In this document: positions 5,902 through 9,153 of the stretch, piece by piece | How positions within the stretch are numbered: the stretch's first letter is position 1 | How the letters are laid out: the number at the start of each line of letters is the position of its first letter | Source of the DNA: Eubacteriales Family XIII. Incertae Sedis bacterium | GTDB lineage: Bacteria; Bacillota; Clostridia; Peptostreptococcales; Anaerovoracaceae | NCBI GenBank assembly: GCA_031272745.1 | Contig: JAISTF010000093.1 | Coordinates: forward strand, 1-9,153 | Direction: 5' to 3' | DNA: 9,153 nucleotides | Translations under genes and position numbers: made by a program | Notes under the pieces: model-generated | Told to the model about the DNA's origin: nothing | The model's database searches: none | Seen by the model: only the letters and a program-made list of their open reading frames with translations

Positions 5902-6035
5902 AATCTGCAATTTGAAACGGCCAAGTGGAATTTTTTAGGAGAAATATTGCAGATTTCCGTGTTTTTTGAGCAGAAAACGGCCCTGAAACCGCGTTTTCGC
6001 CCAAAGAAGTGCAGATTTCCGCATTTTTTGAGCAG
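5902..6035. repeat. Intergenic repeat element with direct and inverted copies
   Basis: A 26-bp unit (TGCAGATTTCCG, two variable bases, TTTTTTGAGCAG without gaps) occurs at 5948-5973 and again at 6010-6035 with two mismatches and a 62-bp start-to-start step. Upstream, AATCTGCAAT (5902-5911) is a perfect 10-bp inverted copy of ATTGCAGATT (5946-5955). The block begins just after the toxin remnant and ends next to a Big_2 gene fragment, so it sits at a breakpoint between two broken genes. It is AT-richer than the surroundings. It looks like a dispersed repeat rather than a promoter or CRISPR array. Confidence 0.6.
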
Positions 6036-6058
6036 CGGGCTGCGCATCGCCTGCGCGC

Positions 6059-6256
6059 CTACTTCACCGTCACCGCAATCTTTGCGCTCTTGCCACCGGC
6101 CTTCGCCGTGATGGTTGCCTTGCCGTTTCCGACCGCCGTCAGCTTTCCGGCCTTGTCGACGGTCACGACCTTACTGTTGCTCGATTTGAAGGGGATGCCC
6201 TTGCCCGTGAGCGTGGCGCCCTTTGGGTTCAATGTCACCATCGGAAATACCGGCAC
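6059..6256 (-). pseudogene. Fragment of a bacterial Ig-like (Big_2) domain protein
   Basis: This 65-codon frame, starting at GTG, encodes a clear C-terminal Big_2 pattern: FKSSNSKVVTVDKAGKLTA (residues 23-41), VGNGKATITAKAGG (42-55) and a final strand IAVTVK. Such domains occur as tandem modules in secreted or cell-surface proteins. No signal peptide, anchor or other module is present. The domain's first strand is shortened, so this is probably the remaining end of a larger gene. It lies in the same reading frame as the upstream M20 peptidase and follows its TGA stop after 15 codons. A small hairpin (6038-6059) overlaps its stop, without a U tract. A short expressed protein is possible, but no ribosome binding site stands out. 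Confidence 0.6.
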
Positions 6257-6301
6257 TCGCTTCGGCGGGTGCTGTTCCTTATCGCCGCGTCCTGACGGGG
6301 C

Positions 6302-7465
6302 TCAGCCCGCCAGCGTTTGCATCAGGCGCAGGCCCACGGGCAGGACGGCCTCGTCGATGTCGTAGTCGGGGGTGTGCAGGCGCGCGTCCACGCCGGTGCC
6401 GAGGTGCAGATAGAGCCCCGACGCTTCTTTCTGATAATAACTGAAATCCTCTGCCTGCATCATCGGCTCGCCCGGCTCGTGCCACGCGAAGCCGGCGCTT
6501 TCGAGTTTCGCCCTTGTTTCTGCATAGAGGTCCGGCGGGTTGATCACCGGCGGATAGCCTTCCGAATAACGGATTTCGGTCTCCGTGCAAAAGTCATGGT
6601 CAATGCCCTGCGCGATGCCGCCGAAGCCTTCGAAGATGCGCGCGAAGGTCTCCTCGTCGAAGGCGCGCACCGCGCCCGTGAGGACGGCGCGCTCGGCGAC
6701 GACGTTGTTGGTCGTGCCGGCCTGGAAGGTGCCGAAGCGCACGATGCGGAAGGTGTCGTCCGGAAGACGGGCCTCGAGCGCGTAGGCTTCCTTTACGAAT
6801 TGGCAGCCGGCCGCGAGGGCGTCGATGCCGTTCCAGTATTCGCCGATGTGCGCCGAGCGGCCGTGGATGTCGATTTCGGCGACGTAGGTGCCGGCCATGA
6901 ATTCTTTGGGGCGGCAGACGATTTCGCCGAGCGGGCGGTCCGGCCACAGGTGCAGGCCGTAGACCCGCGAAACGCCGTAGTCGCGCAGCACACCCGTGTC
7001 GCAGATGCGCTTCGCCCCGCCGGTGGTTTCCTCGGAGGCCTGGAAGATCAGCAGGACGGGCGGCTGCAAGCCGCCCCTACAAAGGGACTGCTCGTTTTGT
7101 TGCGATGCGGAGTAGGGGCGGCATCCTGCCGCCCGCGATGCGGCGAGGCCGAGCAGCATCGCCATATGCCCGTCGTGCCCGCAGGCGTGCATCTGCCCGG
7201 GGTGCGTGCTCGCAAACGCGCAGCCCGTCTCTTCCGAGATCGGCAGCGCGTCCATGTCCGCCCGAAAGGCGGTGGTCTCCGCGCCGTCCCCCGCGAAATA
7301 CGCCGTGAACCCGGCGGGCCCCAGATCCCGCAGCTCCGCGCCGAGGCCTTCGAGCACGCCCCACAGGTACGCCCGCGTCTTCGGCAGGTTGTCGTCGAGC
7401 TCGGGGATGCGGTGCAGGTCGCGCCGCCACGCAATCAGTTGCCGTTCCAAATCCTGCTCGTTCAT
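6302..7465 (-). CDS. M20D-family amidohydrolase (zinc metallopeptidase) containing an in-frame repeat insertion
   Basis: A 387-residue cytoplasmic enzyme of the M20D type, which hydrolyses N-acyl amino acids or similar amides; the exact substrate cannot be told. Metal-site motifs are intact: MHACGHDGH (residues 92-100, ligands Cys95 and His97), the Glu-Glu pair of FQASEE (145-146), YGLHLWP (169-175) and LHTPDYDIDE (363-372). RSAHIGEYWNG (203-213) belongs to the dimerisation lid. Residues 111-136 are encoded by a GC-rich palindromic repeat and lie between the helix after MHACGHDGH and strand VLLIFQ; the frame stays open. The ATG at 7465 is 11 nt after the ahcY stop with AGGAG nearby; an earlier TTG at 7489 would overlap ahcY. 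Close spacing suggests cotranscription with ahcY. Indole-acetyl-amino-acid or N-acetyl-diaminopimelate hydrolase names would be over-precise. Confidence 0.9.
   Translation of the reverse strand: MNEQDLERQLIAWRRDLHRIPELDDNLPKTRAYLWGVLEGLGAELRDLGPAGFTAYFAGDGAETTAFRADMDALPISEETGCAFASTHPGQMHACGHDGHMAMLLGLAASRAAGCRPYSASQQNEQSLCRGGLQPPVLLIFQASEETTGGAKRICDTGVLRDYGVSRVYGLHLWPDRPLGEIVCRPKEFMAGTYVAEIDIHGRSAHIGEYWNGIDALAAGCQFVKEAYALEARLPDDTFRIVRFGTFQAGTTNNVVAERAVLTGAVRAFDEETFARIFEGFGGIAQGIDHDFCTETEIRYSEGYPPVINPPDLYAETRAKLESAGFAWHEPGEPMMQAEDFSYYQKEASGLYLHLGTGVDARLHTPDYDIDEAVLPVGLRLMQTLAG
7058..7134. repeat. Palindromic repeat element inserted within the M20 gene
   Basis: GGGCGGC-TGCAA-GCCGCCCCTAC (7058-7080) and GTAGGGGCGGC-ATCCT-GCCGCCC (7112-7134) are inverted copies of one 23-bp unit, identical except for the central five bases. 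Each is itself a hairpin with a 7-bp stem. They flank a 31-bp spacer. A 9-bp direct repeat, GCGATGCGG, occurs at 7102-7110 and 7135-7143, exactly 33 nt (11 codons) apart, around the right-hand copy; this could be a target duplication that kept the frame. The core GTAGGGGCGG is also found in the intergenic hairpin at 798-807. Confidence 0.8.
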
Positions 7466-7476
7466 CGCTCCTGCCT

Positions 7477-8784
7477 TCACGCTTCCCAACTGCTCAGGTA
7501 CGCCTCTTGCTCCGGCGTCAGCGCGTCGATCTCCACGCCCCAGGCCGCGAGCCGCGCCCTCGACACCACCTCGTCAATCTCCTGCGACACATCGTAGACA
7601 CGCTTCTCCAGCGACTTGTAGTTATTGACGACATAAGAAACGGAGTGGAATTGCACCGCGAAGCTCATGTCCATGATTTCCGCGGGGTGGCCGTCCGCGC
7701 CCGCGATGTTGAGCAGGCGGCCTTCCGCGATGACGTGGACGCGCTTGCCGCCGGGCAGCACGTAGGTCTCGATGGCCGCGCGCGCCGGGTACTTTTCCGT
7801 CGCCCGCGCCTCGAGCTCCGCCATGTTGATCTCGACGTTGAAATGGCCCGCGTTGCCGAGGATGGCGCCGTCCTTCATGAGCGCCATGTGCGCGACCGTG
7901 ATGACGTCGCGACAGCCCGTCGCGGTCAGGAAGATGTCGCCGAGCGGCGCGGCCTCGAACATCGTCATCACCGCGTACCCGTCCATGCGCGCTTCCATCG
8001 CCTTCACCGCGTCGATCTCCGTCACGATGACCTGCGCGCCGAGCGCCGACGCGCGCATCGCGATGCCGCGCCCGCACCAGCCGTAGCCCGCGACCACGAC
8101 GGTCTTGGAAGCGACGATGAGGTTTGTGTTGCGCAGGACGCTGTCCCACACGCTCTGCCCCGTGCCATAACGGTTGTCGAAGAGGTGCTTGCACCGCGCG
8201 TCGTTGACCGCGACCATCGGGAATTTCAAAAGCCCTTCGCGTTCGAGCGCCTTCAGCCGGATGACGCCGGTCGTCGTCTCCTCGCACCCGCCCCACATCT
8301 CCTCTGCGAGGTCGGGCCGCTTTGTGTGCAGCATGTGCGCGAGGTCGCTGCCGTCGTCGACGATGACGTTCGGGCGGTGCCCGAGGCAGTCCTCGACGTG
8401 CCCCGAATAACTCTCCTCACTCTCGCCGTGCACCGCAAAGACGGGCACGCCTTCTGCCGCCGGCCCGCCATGGTCCTGCGCATCCTGCCCCGCGGTGCGC
8501 CCCGTCACGAGCGCTGCCGCGACGTCGTCCTGCGTCGACAGCACGTTGCACCCCATCGCCCGCATCTGCGCGCCCGCCCAGGTCAGCACGCGCACGAGAT
8601 AGGCCGTCTTCGCTTCCATGTGCACGGACAGGCTGATCTTCACGCCGTCCAGCGGCTTGCTCCCCTGCGGCAGCCCCGCGTATTTCTCTTCCAGCGCCCG
8701 CAGCAGCGGCATGTGGTCGCGCACCCACGCGATCTTCCGCTCCCCGGCGGGCGCCAGCGCTATGTCCCTGATGTCAAACTCCAT
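7477..8784 (-). CDS. ahcY: Adenosylhomocysteinase (S-adenosylhomocysteine hydrolase)
   Basis: A 435-residue NAD-dependent enzyme that reversibly splits S-adenosylhomocysteine into adenosine and homocysteine, relieving product inhibition of methyltransferases. Conserved sites are visible: SVHMEAKTAYL (53-63), CNVLSTQDDVAAA (79-91), GGCEETTTGV (165-174), the catalytic segment VNDARCKHLFDNRYGTGQS with Lys199 and Asp203, the NAD-binding GYGWCGRG (233-240) and GNAGHFNVEI (310-319). It ends in YLSSWEA and lacks the KPDHYRY tail of the eukaryotic/proteobacterial form, so it is the shorter Thermotoga/archaeal type. Some archaeal relatives prefer S-inosylhomocysteine, which cannot be excluded. Residues 95-111 form a Gly/Ala-rich insertion. 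The ATG has a good AAGGAG site 6-7 nt upstream. It lies between hxlR and the M20 gene on the same strand. Confidence 0.95.
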   Translation of the reverse strand: MEFDIRDIALAPAGERKIAWVRDHMPLLRALEEKYAGLPQGSKPLDGVKISLSVHMEAKTAYLVRVLTWAGAQMRAMGCNVLSTQDDVAAALVTGRTAGQDAQDHGGPAAEGVPVFAVHGESEESYSGHVEDCLGHRPNVIVDDGSDLAHMLHTKRPDLAEEMWGGCEETTTGVIRLKALEREGLLKFPMVAVNDARCKHLFDNRYGTGQSVWDSVLRNTNLIVASKTVVVAGYGWCGRGIAMRASALGAQVIVTEIDAVKAMEARMDGYAVMTMFEAAPLGDIFLTATGCRDVITVAHMALMKDGAILGNAGHFNVEINMAELEARATEKYPARAAIETYVLPGGKRVHVIAEGRLLNIAGADGHPAEIMDMSFAVQFHSVSYVVNNYKSLEKRVYDVSQEIDEVVSRARLAAWGVEIDALTPEQEAYLSSWEA

Positions 8785-8795
8785 CGCCGGCTCCT

Positions 8796-8814
8796 TTCGA
8801 TTCCGTTCGATTCC
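8796..8814. repeat. Tandem 10-bp repeat in the ahcY leader
   Basis: TTCGATTCC occurs at 8796-8804 and 8806-8814, a step of 10 bp (about one helical turn), between the ahcY ribosome binding site and the -10 box. It could be a binding site for a regulator, such as the adjacent HxlR protein, or a local duplication. No function is proven. Confidence 0.4.
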
Positions 8815-8835
8815 ATACGGGCAACCCCGTCGTCT

Positions 8836-8851
8836 GCCTATGATTATAGGC
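8836..8851 (-). promoter_or_regulatory. Consensus -10 box within a palindrome upstream of ahcY
   Basis: GCCTAT-GATT-ATAGGC is a perfect 6-bp inverted repeat. On the minus strand it contains TATAAT (8843-8848), a perfect -10 box, 58 nt before the ahcY ATG. No convincing -35 is seen at 16-18 bp. The palindrome over the -10 could be a repressor operator. It begins at the last base of the hxlR stop codon, so ahcY may have its own promoter besides readthrough from hxlR. Confidence 0.45.
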
Positions 8852-9153
8852 TATTCTTGGTTGTGGCTGGTGCGCACGTCGTCGTGGAACTTGAACGTGA
8901 GCGGGGCGATCTCTTCTCCGGTTTCCTTGAGCTGCTCCAAGCTCCATAGATAGATCAGGTCGTAAATCTGCCGAAGTTTCTCACCGGCCGGCGTCAGTCG
9001 GTATTCGACCCGCAAGGGAACCTCCGGGTATACAGTACGATAGATGATCTTGTTGCGCTCAAGTTCTCGCAGACTCTGCGCAAGCACCTTCTCAGAGCAA
9101 CTCAACACCCGCCGCATCTCGTTGAAACGAATGCTTCCGTCGTGCAGGCAACC
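8851..9153 (-). CDS. HxlR-family winged-helix transcriptional regulator (N terminus missing)
   Basis: The C-terminal 100 residues of a MarR-like winged-helix regulator, open at the right edge of the window. The visible sequence GSIRFNEMRRVLSCSEKVLAQSLRELERNKII, written here as GSIRFNEMRRVLSCSEKV plus LAQSLRELERNKII, covers the recognition helix-turn-helix, and RTVYPEVPLRVEYRLTPAGEKL is the beta wing typical of HxlR proteins (VYPEVPPRVEYSLT). Such proteins bind DNA as dimers and sense small molecules or oxidative and aldehyde stress. The N-terminal segment that often holds the sensing cysteine is outside the window; one cysteine in VLSCSEK is visible. The stop is 66 nt before the ahcY start on the same strand. 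Whether it regulates ahcY is inference from position. Confidence 0.9.
   Translation of the reverse strand, partial: GCLHDGSIRFNEMRRVLSCSEKVLAQSLRELERNKIIYRTVYPEVPLRVEYRLTPAGEKLRQIYDLIYLWSLEQLKETGEEIAPLTFKFHDDVRTSHNQE

Noticed and set aside
5902..6035. CRISPR-like direct repeats
   Set aside because: Only two 26-bp copies with one 36-bp gap, an inverted partner and no cas gene.
5496..6047. A 183-codon minus-strand frame across the repeat block and the antitoxin gene
   Set aside because: It is antisense to the Phd-type gene and its first third is the translated repeat element; not a real protein.
6038..6059. Hairpin at the end of the Big_2 fragment as a terminator
   Set aside because: Short stem with a bulge and no T tract on either strand.
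8785..8850. S-adenosylhomocysteine riboswitch before ahcY
   Set aside because: Only about 50 nt lie between the -10 box and the start codon, and I see no pseudoknot-like pairing matching the known SAH class.
7507..8949. A 480-codon open frame on the plus strand opposite ahcY
   Set aside because: Composition is typical of a shadow frame, and ahcY carries full catalytic and NAD-binding motifs.

Overview
The window looks like chromosomal DNA from a GC-rich member of the Bacillota (probably Clostridia). The evidence is a Firmicute-type glutamyl-tRNA synthetase with an N-terminal extension, a Thermotoga/archaeal-type adenosylhomocysteinase, strong AGGAGG-like ribosome binding sites and sigma-A-type promoters, RelB/RelE and Phd/PIN modules, and GC-rich palindromic intergenic repeats. 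The species cannot be named from the sequence.

Layout. Positions 1-555 (+) hold the 3' end of fabF and a complete fabZ, the end of a fatty-acid synthesis operon. Positions 556-881 carry no convincing gene: an IS21-end-like set of inverted repeats, a possible relic of a surface-protein gene, and a long hairpin. Positions 882-1543 (-) are a RelB/RelE-type toxin-antitoxin pair, richer in A+T than its surroundings, with a clear promoter at 1565-1593. Positions 1594-1879 hold hairpins and direct repeats, including a 69-nt stem-loop that probably terminates the next operon. Positions 1880-5400 (-) are gltX followed by a membrane hybrid histidine kinase that overlaps it by ATGA. Positions 5502-5895 (+) are a Phd/YefM antitoxin with its own promoter, followed by what looks like the first few codons of a destroyed PIN toxin. 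Positions 5896-6301 hold a repeat element and a fragment of a bacterial Ig-like (Big_2) domain. Positions 6302-9153 (-) are a likely hxlR-ahcY-M20 peptidase cluster, reading leftwards.

How the genes relate. FabF and FabZ act in the same elongation cycle. GltX and the kinase are probably translationally coupled, though no functional link is known to me. AhcY removes S-adenosylhomocysteine. The M20D amidohydrolase 11 nt downstream may be cotranscribed with it, and an HxlR regulator lies just upstream.

The most interesting features are a palindromic GC-rich repeat that lies in frame inside the M20 peptidase gene and shares a 10-bp core with an intergenic hairpin; Ala/Gly/Asp-rich insertions in several otherwise conserved enzymes; a gltX start that looks leaderless; and the antitoxin left beside a truncated PIN gene. 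I found no clear evidence of a wholly new multi-gene system.
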